Assembly (NCBI RefSeq): GCF_001953885.1
Contig: NZ_MQUS01000034.1
Coordinates: forward strand, 28,881-92,880
Reading direction: 5' to 3'
DNA length: 64,000 bases
From: Streptomyces sp. IMTB 2501
Lineage (GTDB): Bacteria; Actinomycetota; Actinomycetes; Streptomycetales; Streptomycetaceae
Below, in pieces: positions 8,052 to 17,072 of this stretch. Position 1 is the first letter of the stretch; each line of letters begins with the position of its first letter. The translations under genes and the position numbers were made by a program. The notes below the pieces were generated by a model that did not search any database, had not been told where the DNA came from, and was given only the letters and a program-made list of their open reading frames with translations.

Positions 8052-8912
8052 CTACTGCGGATCCGCCCCGACGGCCACCGGCCGGGACGGGTCCGAGGAC
8101 CACTCGGACCAGGAACCGACGTACAGCTCCGCCGGAATACCGGCCACCGCGAGCGCGAGGACCTCATGGGCACCGGAGACGCCCGAACCGCAGTACACGC
8201 CCACCTCGGTGTCCGCGGACACGCCCAGGGCCTTGAACCGGTCGCTCAGCTCCGCCGCGGGCAGGAAGCGGCCGTCGGGGCCCACGTTCTCCGTCGTCGG
8301 TGCCGACACCGCGCCCGGGATGTGTCCGCCGACCCGGTCGATCGGCTCCACCTCGCCTCGGTAACGCTCCCCCGCGCGGGCGTCCAGCAGCACGCCCGCG
8401 CGGGCCAGGGCGGCGGCCGCGTCCGCGTCGAGCAGCCCGGCGGCTGCCGGCTCCGGCCGGAAGTCGCCCTCGGCCGGTTCCGGTACCCGCGTGGACAGTT
8501 CGCCCTGCCAGGTCGGCAAGCCGCCGTCGAGGACCCGCACGTCCGGGTGACCCGTCCAGCGCAGCAGCCACCAGGCACGTGCGGCCGCCCAGCCCTGGCC
8601 GCCGTCGTACACGACGACCGGACGCCCGGCCGACACACCCGCTCGGCGCATCGCGGCACCGAACTGTGCGAGGTCCGGCAGCGGATGCCGGCCGTGTTCC
8701 CCGGGCGCGCCTGCCAGTTCCCCGTCCAGGTCGACGAAGACCGCGCCGGGGATGTGCCCGGCCGCGTACTCGGCCCGCCCGTCGAAGGCCGGCGCGCCCG
8801 CCGCCTTGGCCATGCTCAGCTGCCAGCGCACGTCCAGCAGCACGGGCGGGCGCTCCCCAGTCAAGTCGTGTGCGAGTTCGGTTGCGGTGATGATGGCTTT
8901 CATGGCGTCCAT
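8052..8912 (-). CDS. Thiosulfate/3-mercaptopyruvate sulfurtransferase (two rhodanese domains)
   Basis: 286 aa in two tandem rhodanese domains: the first inactive, the second with the active-site loop CGSGVSG. It transfers sulfane sulfur from thiosulfate or mercaptopyruvate to an acceptor thiol. Conserved VLLDVRW, GHIPGAVFVDLD and VVYDGGQGWAAARAWW in domain 1, and VLLDARAGERYRGEVEPID in domain 2. CG(S/T)GVSG in place of CRxGxR leans toward a thiosulfate/mercaptopyruvate dual type. Two possible ATG starts (8912, 8903) lie three codons apart and neither has a strong RBS. Confidence 0.93.
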   Translation of the reverse strand: MDAMKAIITATELAHDLTGERPPVLLDVRWQLSMAKAAGAPAFDGRAEYAAGHIPGAVFVDLDGELAGAPGEHGRHPLPDLAQFGAAMRRAGVSAGRPVVVYDGGQGWAAARAWWLLRWTGHPDVRVLDGGLPTWQGELSTRVPEPAEGDFRPEPAAAGLLDADAAAALARAGVLLDARAGERYRGEVEPIDRVGGHIPGAVSAPTTENVGPDGRFLPAAELSDRFKALGVSADTEVGVYCGSGVSGAHEVLALAVAGIPAELYVGSWSEWSSDPSRPVAVGADPQ

Positions 8913-9224
8913 CCATACGCCAGGGGTGGCCGCGGCGTCCAGGTCCGGCTACTCTGCTCGGCCGGACAGGCTCGATCACGCGGCGTACGGGATCGAGCAC
9001 GTGCTGTACAGCCGGCGGACATCCGTCGGCCATCGTCAGGAAGCGGCGACAGGCGGCAGATCGGGCATCCTCCCGGGGGTAAGTCCGGGCGGCGGCGCCC
9101 AATCGCACGCAGCGCCGTGGAGGATGCGGGGACCGGCTCGGGCGCGCCCGCCGCCGGCGTGGACACCCCTTCCGGGGAGCGGAAGCGACACGGCCACCGC
9201 GAGGGGCCGGGGAGAGAGTGATCG
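8913..9224. other. Intergenic region
   Basis: 312 bases between divergent genes. No gene or RNA could be supported. It contains the RBS (GGGGAGAGAG) of the following gene at its right end. Confidence 0.5.
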
Positions 9225-10016
9225 ATGACGGAGGCACGGGAGCCGGCCGGTCCGCACGCGCGGCGCGCGCCCGGCACGCCCTGCTGGGTGAGCCTGATGG
9301 CACACGGGCTGGCCGCCACCGAGGAGTTCTACGGTGAGCTGTTCGGCTGGGAGTTCCGGCCGGGCCCGCAGCAGCTCGGCCCGTATGTGCGGGCGCTGCT
9401 CGACGGGCACGAGGTGGCGGGCATGGGCCAGCTGCCGCCGGACCGCCGGCTGCCGATCGCCTGGACGCCCTACCTCGCCTCGGACGACGTGGACCAGACG
9501 GCCGAGGCGGTACGGCTGTGTGGCGGCACGGTGGCGGTGGGCCCGCTGGACGCCGCCGAGGCCGGGCGGATCGCCATCGCCGCTGACCCCTCCGGGGCGG
9601 TGTTCGGCATCTGGCAGGGCGCCGCGCACCTCGGCACCGCGATCCACGGTGTGCCCGGGACGCCGGCGTGGAACGAGCTGGTGACCTTCGAGACCGAGAG
9701 CGTCTCCAAGTTCTACGCGACGGTGTTCGGCTACGAACGGGAGCCGGTGGTGTCCGCCGACTTCGACTACGTGACCCTGTACCTCGCCGGCCGTCCGGTG
9801 GCCGGACTGCACGGCGTGGGCCACGGCCTGCCCCGCGACCGCGGACCGTACTGGCAGACGTACTTCGAGGTCGCCGACACCGATGCGACGGTGCGGCGGG
9901 TCGCGGACCTCGGCGGCCAGGTCGTACGGCAGCCGAGCGACAGCCCGCACGGCCGGGTGGCGACTGTGGCGGACCCGGAGGGCGCGGAGTTCTCGGTGGT
10001 CCAGAACCCGCGCTGA
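9225..10016 (+). CDS. VOC family protein (two glyoxalase-like domains)
   Basis: 263 aa made of two vicinal-oxygen-chelate modules (about 15-125 and 140-262). Each has the pattern PCWVSLMAHGLAATEEFYGELFGWEF or PAWNELVTFETESVSKFYATVFGYE and ends ADPSGAVFGIWQ or ADPEGAEFSVVQ. Such doubled VOC proteins are common in Streptomyces; some bind hydrophobic ligands or confer resistance. The metal residues are not clearly all present, so enzymatic activity is uncertain. ATG with GGGGAGAGAG upstream. Ends within a bidirectional terminator. Confidence 0.88.
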   Translation: MTEAREPAGPHARRAPGTPCWVSLMAHGLAATEEFYGELFGWEFRPGPQQLGPYVRALLDGHEVAGMGQLPPDRRLPIAWTPYLASDDVDQTAEAVRLCGGTVAVGPLDAAEAGRIAIAADPSGAVFGIWQGAAHLGTAIHGVPGTPAWNELVTFETESVSKFYATVFGYEREPVVSADFDYVTLYLAGRPVAGLHGVGHGLPRDRGPYWQTYFEVADTDATVRRVADLGGQVVRQPSDSPHGRVATVADPEGAEFSVVQNPR

Positions 10017-10044
10017 ACCCGCGGGGCCTCGGGGCGGGTTCAGC
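10012..10044. terminator. Bidirectional terminator overlapping two stop codons
   Basis: Perfect 11-bp inverted repeat GCTGAACCCGC (10012-10022) with its complement (10034-10044), loop 11 bases. One arm contains the VOC gene stop and the other the tdk stop. Confidence 0.75.
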
Positions 10045-10690
10045 CGGAGGAGACCGGCAGGACGTCCGGGGAGAGGGCCGCCGCGCGGGCCGACGCGGCG
10101 GTCATCCGGCGCCGGTGATGGCGGCGGCACAGCACCTCGTAGCCGACCTCGCCCGCCGCGTGGTCCACATCGCCGACGACCACCTGGGCGCCCTCGACCA
10201 CCATCTGGCCGCCCACCGTGCGGGCGTTGTGCGTGGCGCGGGCGCCGCACCAGCACAGCGCCTCCACCTGGAGCACCTCGATGCGGTCGGCCAGCTCCAC
10301 CAGCCGCTGCGAGCCGGGGAAGAGCTTGGAGCGGAAGTCGGTGGTGATCCCGAAGGCGTACACGTCCAGGCCGAGATCGTCCACCACTCGCGCGAGCTGG
10401 TCGATCTGTCCGGGCGCGAGGAACTGCGCCTCGTCCGCGATCACGTAGTCGGCCCGGCGGCCCTGGGAGAGGTGGTCCACCAGATAGGCGTACAGGTCCT
10501 GGTCGTCCGCCACCTCCACCGCGTCGGTGACCAGGCCGAGCCGGGAGGACAGCTTGCCCTCGCCCGCGCGGTCGTTCCGGGTGAAGATCATGCCGACGAG
10601 GCCGCGCGCGGAGCGGTTGTGCTCGATCTGCAGAGCCAGCGTCGACTTCCCGCAGTCCATCGTTCCGGAGAAGAACACCAGCTCGGGCAT
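10040..10690 (-). CDS. tdk: Thymidine kinase (type II)
   Basis: Salvage kinase, thymidine + ATP to dTMP. 216 aa. P-loop GTMDCGKST at residues 9-17. Conserved VIADEAQFL (DEAQ box) and FGITTDFRSKLFPGSQ lasso region. Zinc ligands are CWCGARATHNAR and the late C in EVLCRRHH. The ATG at 10690 gives the usual N-terminus MPELVFFSG; an in-frame GTG at 10705 sits on top of the GAAAGG RBS and is less likely. Last gene of a probable operon after the DUF5998 and phosphodiesterase genes (46-base gap). Confidence 0.95.
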   Translation of the reverse strand: MPELVFFSGTMDCGKSTLALQIEHNRSARGLVGMIFTRNDRAGEGKLSSRLGLVTDAVEVADDQDLYAYLVDHLSQGRRADYVIADEAQFLAPGQIDQLARVVDDLGLDVYAFGITTDFRSKLFPGSQRLVELADRIEVLQVEALCWCGARATHNARTVGGQMVVEGAQVVVGDVDHAAGEVGYEVLCRRHHRRRMTAASARAAALSPDVLPVSSG

Positions 10691-10736
10691 GAGGAGTTCG
10701 AACACCTTTCGGTGAGAGTGGTCATGGGACGGGGCT

Positions 10737-11927
10737 TCAGGAGCGTACTTCGAGCAGCGGGACCAGCTGCTCGGCGGGCGTCATCGAACCGTGGTTGCCG
10801 ACCAGCGCCGACTCCTTCGGCTCCCGCTCCGTGGCGATGATCAGGACGTCGTCGTGCGCGGCCGCGATCACGTCCCCGAGCCGGGCGTACACCCGCTCGT
10901 CGATGTGCGGCCCGAACCAGCCCGCCGCGATCGCCTCGTCCCGCGAGGCCACCCAGAACTGCTCGCCGAGCACCTCGCGCCAGCAGGTCAGTACGTCGTT
11001 CTCGGCGCCCGGCACCGCGTACACGTGCCGGGCCCGGCCCTCACCGCCCAGCAGGGCGACCCCGGCGCGCAGCTCCCAGTCCGTGTCGAAGTCGATGCGG
11101 TGCTCGTCGTCGAACGGGACGTCGACCATGCCGTGGTCGGCGGTGACGTAGAGCGCGCTGCGCGGCGGCAGTTGCTCGGCGAGGCGCTGGGCGAGCCGGT
11201 CGACGTACATGAGCTGGCCGCGCCAGGTGTCGGAGGCGACGCCGTAGCGGTGTCCGGCGCCGTCCAGCTCGGAGTAGTACGTGTAGACCAGCGAGCGGTC
11301 CCCGGCAGCCAGTTGCCCGGCCGCGAAGTCCATGCGCTCCTCGCCGCTCAGCCGGCCGTGGAAGCCGCCGCCGCTGAGCGCGACCTGGGTGAGCGGGGTG
11401 TGTTCGAAGGCGGGCGAGGTCACCTGTGCGGTGTGCACTCCGGCCTCGTGGGCCAGCTGGAAGACCGTGGGATGCGGCTGCCAGGCGCGCGGATCGGTGT
11501 ACGGCTGCCAGCGGAGCTGGTTCATCAGCGCGCCGGTGGCCGGATCGCGCACGGTGTAGCCGGGCAGGCCGTGGGCGCCGGGCGGCAGGCCGGTGCCGAC
11601 GGAGGCGAGGGAGGTCGCGGTGGTCGCCGGGTAGCCGGCGGTGAGGGGGCGGCCGGTGCCGCCGCGCGAGCTGCCGAGCAGCGAGGCCAGGAAGGGAGCT
11701 TCGTCGGCGTGGGCCCGCAGCTGCTCCCAGCCGAGCCCGTCGACGAGGAAGACACAGACCCGGTCGGCCGCGGTCAGTTCCGCGATGGTGGCGGTCACAC
11801 CGGCCACACCCAGGCCGGCGGCCAGGGTGGGCAGCAGATCGGCGAGGGAGCCGGTGCCGTACTCGGGCAGCGGCGCGGTGTCCAGGGCGAGCGGTTCCGG
11901 GTGGTCCCAGGCGGAGAGCTGGGACAT
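10737..11927 (-). CDS. Alkaline phosphatase / nucleotide pyrophosphatase family protein
   Basis: 396-aa type I phosphodiesterase/nucleotide pyrophosphatase fold enzyme. Metal-binding Asp in VFLVDGLGWE (about residue 62), nucleophilic Thr in YPATTATSLASVGTG, YYSELDGAGHRYG and TADHGMVDVP supplying further Asp/His ligands, and a late GNHGSM His. No signal peptide, so probably cytoplasmic. Its ATG overlaps the upstream stop by one base (TGATG), showing translational coupling to the DUF5998 gene. Natural substrate unknown. Confidence 0.9.
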   Translation of the reverse strand: MSQLSAWDHPEPLALDTAPLPEYGTGSLADLLPTLAAGLGVAGVTATIAELTAADRVCVFLVDGLGWEQLRAHADEAPFLASLLGSSRGGTGRPLTAGYPATTATSLASVGTGLPPGAHGLPGYTVRDPATGALMNQLRWQPYTDPRAWQPHPTVFQLAHEAGVHTAQVTSPAFEHTPLTQVALSGGGFHGRLSGEERMDFAAGQLAAGDRSLVYTYYSELDGAGHRYGVASDTWRGQLMYVDRLAQRLAEQLPPRSALYVTADHGMVDVPFDDEHRIDFDTDWELRAGVALLGGEGRARHVYAVPGAENDVLTCWREVLGEQFWVASRDEAIAAGWFGPHIDERVYARLGDVIAAAHDDVLIIATEREPKESALVGNHGSMTPAEQLVPLLEVRS

Positions 11928-12514
11928 CAGCGGGTGAGGTCCGCGGTCGCCTCCGAGATGGCCTGTGCGAAGTCGAGCGCCTGGCGCACCGTCTCCGGGC
12001 CGTCCCCCGCCTCGCTTACGCGCAGGCTGAGGTCGTCCGCCGTGGAGTTGCCCGTGTAGCCGTGGTCGGCGTCGCAGTTGGGGTCGCCGCAGGCGGCGGG
12101 CTCCAGGTCGATGCGGCTGACCGCGCCCCAGCCGATGGTCAGCACGACCTCGCGGGGCAGCGTGCCCGGCTTGTACTGCTCGGGGTTCGCGACCACTCGG
12201 CTGACCACGACCGAGGAGATCCGGCCGAGCTTCACGGACTCGGTGGAGGTGGTGGCGTACGGCGTCGGGGAGGTGGTGTCGGCGGCCTGCTCGTCGGTGT
12301 GGCTGACGATGAAGCGGTTGCCGGTGAGGACCAGCACCGTCACATGCCGGCGGACCTCGTTCTGGTCGAACGTCGTCTCCTGGTGGACCAGGTACGACCG
12401 GATGGGCTCGCCGCCCACAGCGGCCTCCACCGCCTCGGCCACGAGGGCCGGGTAGTAGCCGCTGCGCTCGATCGCCGCGCGCAGCCCCTGCGTCGTCGTA
12501 CTGGTCTTGGCCAT
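11927..12514 (-). CDS. DUF5998 family protein
   Basis: 195-aa soluble protein of unknown function, conserved in Actinobacteria. Sequence signatures: LRAAIERSGYYPALVAEAVEAAV at the N-terminus, HQETTFDQNEVRRHVTVLVLTGNRFIVSHTDE, and CGDPNCDADHGYTG. The last is a Cys/His-containing loop that could bind metal. The ATG at 12514 was preferred over 12523 because AGGATGG lies seven bases upstream. First gene of the operon with the phosphodiesterase and tdk. Confidence 0.88.
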   Translation of the reverse strand: MAKTSTTTQGLRAAIERSGYYPALVAEAVEAAVGGEPIRSYLVHQETTFDQNEVRRHVTVLVLTGNRFIVSHTDEQAADTTSPTPYATTSTESVKLGRISSVVVSRVVANPEQYKPGTLPREVVLTIGWGAVSRIDLEPAACGDPNCDADHGYTGNSTADDLSLRVSEAGDGPETVRQALDFAQAISEATADLTR

Positions 12515-12710
12515 GGCGTCCATCCTAATCCGTGGGCAAGGGGGGTCCGGGCCGGTCACGGGAAGCCGGCGCGGGGGCAGCCGGCCTCAGGGGCACGGGG
12601 CTGTGTTCGCGTTGTGGCTCCGCCGCGTGGGCGAGAACCCACCAGCATCCCGCACCCGCGCACGCACCGGAAGCCCCTGGTCATGAGGCGCTCCCGTGCG
12701 ACCGGCGCCG

Positions 12711-15578
12711 TCAGTACGCCGGCATCGTGCGCGGACCCAGGTCGTCACGGGCGGGCGGCGGCGCGAGCCGTACCGTGGCGCTGAGGACGCTCACGCCGCG
12801 TCCGGCGACGACGACCGGCTCCAGGGTGACGGCGACCACCTCCGGGTGATCGTCGACCAGCCGGGACACCCGCAGCAGCAGCTCCTCCAGCGCCGGGGTG
12901 TCCACGGGGGTGGAGCCGCGCCAGCCGAACAGCAGCGGTGCGGTGCGGATCGACCGCACCAGTGAGGTCGCCTCCCGGTCGGTGACCGGGACCAACCGGT
13001 GCGCCATGTCTCCGAGCAGCTGCGAGGCGGCCCCGGCGAGCCCGAAGGACAGCACGGCCCCGGCGGCGGGGTCGATCACCGCGCGTACGACCGTGTCGAC
13101 CCCCCTGGGCGCCATCCCCTGCACCACCGGCCGCAGGTCCTCCGGCGGCCCGAACAGCTCGGTCAACTCGGCGTATGCCCGGCGCAGTTGCTCCTCGTCC
13201 GCGAGATCCAGGCGTACGCCTCCGAGGTCGGCGCGGTGTCTGAGGTGCGGGGCGGTGGCCTTGAGGGCCACGGGGTAGCCGAGGGCGCGGGCGGCTTCGG
13301 CGGCGGTGTCGGGGGTGGGGGCGGGCAGCGCGCGCCGCACCGGGATGCCGTACTTGCCCAGCAGGTCGCAGGTCTCCGCGTCGGAGATCGTGAGCCCTTC
13401 CCCGCGCGCGAGCAGCTCACCGATCAGCCGCGCGGCACCCTTCTCGTCGATGTCCTCGTACTCCGGCACCTTCCCCGGATCCATCGCCTCCCGCCGCCAC
13501 TGCCCATACCGCACTGCTTCAGCGAGGGCCCGCACGGCCCGCTCGGCGGCGGGGTAGGCGGGGATGAGCCTGGCGCCTTCCTGGGGGGATCCGGGGGTGC
13601 CCTCGTGGGGTGCCGCGACCGCGGTGGGCAGTGGCTCCAGCGAGGACGAGCGTGGGGGACGGTGGGCACCGCCTGCAGTGCCGGGTGCCTTCTCGACGGC
13701 TTGTGGTGCCGTACTCGCCGCAGCCGACAATGCCTCCGCAAGCCCCCCGAGCTCCACATGCACCACCAGCACCGGCTTGCCGGGAACTGCGGCAGCCGCC
13801 GACCTGAGCGCTTCCGCCAGCTCCGCGTCCCCCGGCGACGCTTCCCCGATGGCAGGGATCGCGGCCACCACGACGGAGTCGTACGTGTCGTCGGCCAGAG
13901 CCCGCGCCAGCGCCCCGTGGAAGTCCTCCGCCGTCGCCCCGGTCGTCAGATCCAGCGGCCGCGCCGGCCGCAGCCCCTCCGCCAGACACCGGTCGTACGT
14001 CAGCGCGCCCAGCGACTCGGAGTTGCCGAGGATCGCCACCCTCGGCCCGGCGGGCAGCGGCTGGCGGGCGAGCAGCAGCCCCGCGTCGACCAGCTCGGTG
14101 ATCGTGTCGACCCGGATCACCCCGGCCTGCCGCAGCAGCGCGGAGACGGTGGCATGCGGCAGCCGGGTCGCCCGTACCGCGTGTCCCTGGGGAGCGGAAC
14201 CGACGCCCTGCACCACGACCAGTGGTTTCGCCGCCGCCGTCCGCCGGGCGAGGCGGGTGAACTTGCGCGGGTTGCCGATGGATTCCAGATACATGAGGAC
14301 GACGTCGGTCTCGGGGTCGTCGTACCAGTACTGGAGGACGTCGTTGCCGGAGACGTCCGCGCGGTTGCCGGCGGACACGAAGCTGGACACGCCGGTGACC
14401 CCGGTGACCCCTCCCCCGCGCCGGTGCAGCCGGGACAGCAGGGCGATGCCGATGGCGCCGGACTGGGCGAACATCCCGATCCGGCCGGGGCGGGGCATCT
14501 CCGGGGCCAGGGAGGCGTTCAGCCGCACGTCCGCCGAGGTGTTGATGATCCCGAAGGCGTTCGGGCCGATGATCCGCATGCCGTACGCGCGCGCCTGCTG
14601 CACGAGCGCCCGCTGCCGCTCACGCCCCTCGGGCCCGCTCTCGGCGTATCCGGCGGAGAGCACGACGAGCCCCTGCACCCCGTGTTCTCCGCACTCGGCG
14701 ACCACACCGGGCACGTGCTCGGCCGGTACGGCGACGACGGCGAGGTCGACGGGGTCCTCGATGTCCCGCACGGACCGGTGGGCCGGCACCCCGTCGACCT
14801 CCTTGAGGTGCTCTGGGAAGGCCTTGTTCACGGCGTGCAGCCGGCCGCCGTAGCCGGCGCCCCGGATGTTGCCGAGGACGCTGCGGCCGACCCCGCCGGA
14901 GGCGCGGCCGACGCCGACGACCGCCACGGAGCCGGGCGCGAGCAGCCGTCGTACCGAGCGGGCCTCGGCGCGCTGTTCCCGCGCGCGCTGCACGGCGAGG
15001 GAGCGGTCGGTGGGTTCGAGGTCGAACTCCAGCCGGACGACGCCGTCCTCGAAGCTGCGCTGCTGGGTGTAGCCGGCGTCCGTGAACACCTTGATCATCT
15101 TGGTGTTGGCGGGCAGCACCTCGGCGGCGAAGCGGCGGATGCCGCGCTCGCGGGCGACGGCCGCGACGTGTTCCAGCAGGGCGGAGGCGACCCCGCGGCC
15201 CTGGTGCGCGTCCTGCACCAGGAAGGCGACCTCGGCCTCGTCGGCGGGCGCGGAGGCGGGCATGCCGTCGGCGCCGATGCGGTCATAGCGTACGGTGGCG
15301 ATGAACTCGCCGCCGATGGTGGCCGCGAGTCCCACCCGGTCCACAAAGTCGTGGTGCGTGAAGCGGTGGACGTCCTTGGCGGACAGGCGTGGGTACGGCG
15401 CGAAGAAGCGGTAGTACTTCGACTCGTCCGAGACCTGCTCGTAGAAGCTGACCAGGCGGTCGGCGTCATCAATGGTGATGGGCCGGATGCGCGCGGTACC
15501 TCCGTCGCGCAGCACCACGTCCGCCTCCCAGTGGGCGGGGTACTCGTGCCGGTCGTGCCGGTCCGCCGGGGTCTGCAT
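12711..15578 (-). CDS. patA: Protein lysine acetyltransferase, GNAT domain fused to NDP-forming acyl-CoA synthetase (PatA type)
   Basis: 955 aa. An N-terminal GNAT domain (about 20-185, with acetyl-CoA loop QGRGVASALLEHV) precedes CoA-binding (from about 215, SVAVVGVGRASGGVGRSV), succinyl-CoA-ligase-like and C-terminal ATP-grasp domains (about 730-945). This order matches the S. lividans PatA enzyme, which acetylates acetoacetyl-CoA synthetase; classical enteric Pat has the GNAT domain at the C-terminus. A low-complexity Ala/Pro/Gly insertion lies at about 650-710. PHATVSALLRQAGVIRV keeps a His at the position of the phospho-His loop, so an active synthetase half is not excluded. Divergent from ptsH. 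Confidence 0.9.
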   Translation of the reverse strand: MQTPADRHDRHEYPAHWEADVVLRDGGTARIRPITIDDADRLVSFYEQVSDESKYYRFFAPYPRLSAKDVHRFTHHDFVDRVGLAATIGGEFIATVRYDRIGADGMPASAPADEAEVAFLVQDAHQGRGVASALLEHVAAVARERGIRRFAAEVLPANTKMIKVFTDAGYTQQRSFEDGVVRLEFDLEPTDRSLAVQRAREQRAEARSVRRLLAPGSVAVVGVGRASGGVGRSVLGNIRGAGYGGRLHAVNKAFPEHLKEVDGVPAHRSVRDIEDPVDLAVVAVPAEHVPGVVAECGEHGVQGLVVLSAGYAESGPEGRERQRALVQQARAYGMRIIGPNAFGIINTSADVRLNASLAPEMPRPGRIGMFAQSGAIGIALLSRLHRRGGGVTGVTGVSSFVSAGNRADVSGNDVLQYWYDDPETDVVLMYLESIGNPRKFTRLARRTAAAKPLVVVQGVGSAPQGHAVRATRLPHATVSALLRQAGVIRVDTITELVDAGLLLARQPLPAGPRVAILGNSESLGALTYDRCLAEGLRPARPLDLTTGATAEDFHGALARALADDTYDSVVVAAIPAIGEASPGDAELAEALRSAAAAVPGKPVLVVHVELGGLAEALSAAASTAPQAVEKAPGTAGGAHRPPRSSSLEPLPTAVAAPHEGTPGSPQEGARLIPAYPAAERAVRALAEAVRYGQWRREAMDPGKVPEYEDIDEKGAARLIGELLARGEGLTISDAETCDLLGKYGIPVRRALPAPTPDTAAEAARALGYPVALKATAPHLRHRADLGGVRLDLADEEQLRRAYAELTELFGPPEDLRPVVQGMAPRGVDTVVRAVIDPAAGAVLSFGLAGAASQLLGDMAHRLVPVTDREATSLVRSIRTAPLLFGWRGSTPVDTPALEELLLRVSRLVDDHPEVVAVTLEPVVVAGRGVSVLSATVRLAPPPARDDLGPRTMPAY

Positions 15579-15755
15579 GGGCCCCAGAGTACGGCTCGCG
15601 TCCGACAACGGCGCGGGGCAGTCTGTGGAGGACGGAAGTCGGATCGAGGCCGCGGTCCGACGACACTCCGGGACAGGACGAAGGTCCGATCCGGGCATGC
15701 TTCACGATATGGGAAACTGGTCTAGACAACCCTGAAGAGTGAAGGGCAGCAACAC

Positions 15756-16037
15756 ATGGCTGAGCGCCGCGTCAACGTCGGCTGGGCCGAGGGCCTCCAC
15801 GCCCGTCCCGCCTCCATCTTCGTCCGAGCCGCCACGGCCGCAGGCGTCCCGGTGACGATCGCCAAGGCCGACGGGAACCCCGTCAACGCGGCCTCCATGC
15901 TGGCCGTCCTGGGCCTGGGCGCCCAGGGTGGCGAGGAGATCGTCCTCGCCTCCGACGCCGACGGCGCGGACGCCGCCCTGGACCGTCTGGCGAAGCTGGT
16001 CGCCGAGGGCCTCGAGGAACTGCCCGAGACGGTCTGA
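15756..16037 (+). CDS. ptsH: Phosphocarrier protein HPr
   Basis: Phosphotransfer protein of the sugar PTS, between enzyme I and the IIA proteins. 93 aa, standard length. GLHARPAS places the phosphorylated His at residue 15. Ser47 in NAASMLAVLGLGA matches the regulatory Ser of firmicute HPr, although Streptomyces lack clear HPr kinase. ATG at 15756, 178 bases from the divergent patA. Followed by a strong terminator, so monocistronic. Confidence 0.96.
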   Translation: MAERRVNVGWAEGLHARPASIFVRAATAAGVPVTIAKADGNPVNAASMLAVLGLGAQGGEEIVLASDADGADAALDRLAKLVAEGLEELPETV

Positions 16038-16058
16038 GCGCAGGCGCACAGATATGCC

Positions 16059-16093
16059 GGAACCGCGTCGCCCTTTTCGGGCGGCGCGGTTCC
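16059..16093 (+). terminator. Hairpin terminator of ptsH
   Basis: 15-bp stem GGAACCGCGTCGCCC (16059-16073) pairing with 16079-16093 with one G-U wobble and a 5-base TTTTC loop, 22 bases after the ptsH stop. Confidence 0.88.
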
Positions 16094-16186
16094 GCGTTTC
16101 CGAGCCCATTGCACGCACACCGGAATTAGGGCAACGGGAAATACGCCGCGCCGAATAACTCCACTTCTTTGTATACGGCGCCCGTG

Positions 16187-16873
16187 TTAATGCCGAAGGC
16201 CCGACATGTTTACGGCGTGTTGCGAAGTCCTCACACGCTCGGCGGCCTCGGCGAATCGCAGCCGGTGCGCGCCCGTCGCGCGCTCGGTGTGCAGCGCCGT
16301 GACCGCCCGCGCGCGCTCGCCGTCGCCGCGCGCCACCGCGTCGACGATGACGCCGTGCTCCGCCCAGGACTCCACCGGGCTCGGCGACGCATCCACCGTG
16401 TACATCCAGGCGATCTTGTGGCGCAGCTGGGTGAGCATCGCGGTCAGCGCGGGGCTGCAGGAGGCCTGGGCGAGCGTCTCGTGGAACCAGCCGCCGAGTG
16501 AGCGCAGATCCTCGCTGTGTCCCCGCCTGGCCCGCTCCTGGCCCAGCCTGACCAGCCCACGCAGCACCTTGAGATGGGCCTCGGTGCGCCGCTGCGCGGC
16601 CCGGGCGGCCCCGAGCGGCTCCAGGAGCATGCGCATGTCCAGCAGGTCGGCGGCCTCCTGCTCGGTCGGCTCGGCCACGCACGCGCCCGCGTGCCGGCGG
16701 GTCACCACGAAGCCCTCGGCCTCCAGGGTGCGCAGGGCCTCACGGACGGGGACGCGCGAGACGCCGTAGCGGCGGGCCAGGACTTCCTCGGTGAGGCGGC
16801 CGCCGCGCGCGTGGACACCGGCGACGATGTCGTCCCGGATCGCCGTGCACACCGAGTGCGCCGGAATACGCAT
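16187..16873 (-). CDS. GntR-family regulator, FCD (FadR) subfamily
   Basis: 228-aa DNA-binding regulator. Winged helix (about 10-75): LTEEVLARRYGVSRVPVREALRTLEAEGF. C-terminal all-helical FCD ligand domain with three likely metal-binding His (WFHETLA, WAEHGVIVDA, TALHTERA). The ATG at 16873 has GGAGG seven bases upstream, so longer in-frame forms were not used. Such proteins sense carboxylic acids, sugars or acyl compounds. No flanking metabolic gene in the same orientation suggests the target. Confidence 0.9.
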   Translation of the reverse strand: MRIPAHSVCTAIRDDIVAGVHARGGRLTEEVLARRYGVSRVPVREALRTLEAEGFVVTRRHAGACVAEPTEQEAADLLDMRMLLEPLGAARAAQRRTEAHLKVLRGLVRLGQERARRGHSEDLRSLGGWFHETLAQASCSPALTAMLTQLRHKIAWMYTVDASPSPVESWAEHGVIVDAVARGDGERARAVTALHTERATGAHRLRFAEAAERVRTSQHAVNMSGLRH

Positions 16874-17025
16874 GACCGACCTCCGCCTTAATCCCCGTGA
16901 AACGTCGACGATGGACGCCTGTTCCGTGACTCTATTCCAATGAGCCGGAATTTCCGACGGCGGGTCGGATTCCATGGATATTTTTTGGTCAGCGAGTACG
17001 GTCTGCACCGCGCAAAACGCCGAAA

Positions 17026-17048
17026 GCCCCGGCTCGGTGAGCCGGGGC
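17026..17048 (-). terminator. Hairpin terminator of the M23 peptidase gene
   Basis: 10-bp perfect stem GCCCCGGCTC (17026-17035) and complement (17039-17048), 3-base loop, 24 bases past the peptidase stop on the minus strand. Confidence 0.8.
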
Positions 17049-17072
17049 CGCGGATACCGCGTGCGCGGAGGG

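Noticed and set aside
12999..15725. 908-codon plus-strand frame opposite patA
   Set aside because: Antisense shadow; no RBS and Gly/Arg/Val-rich composition.
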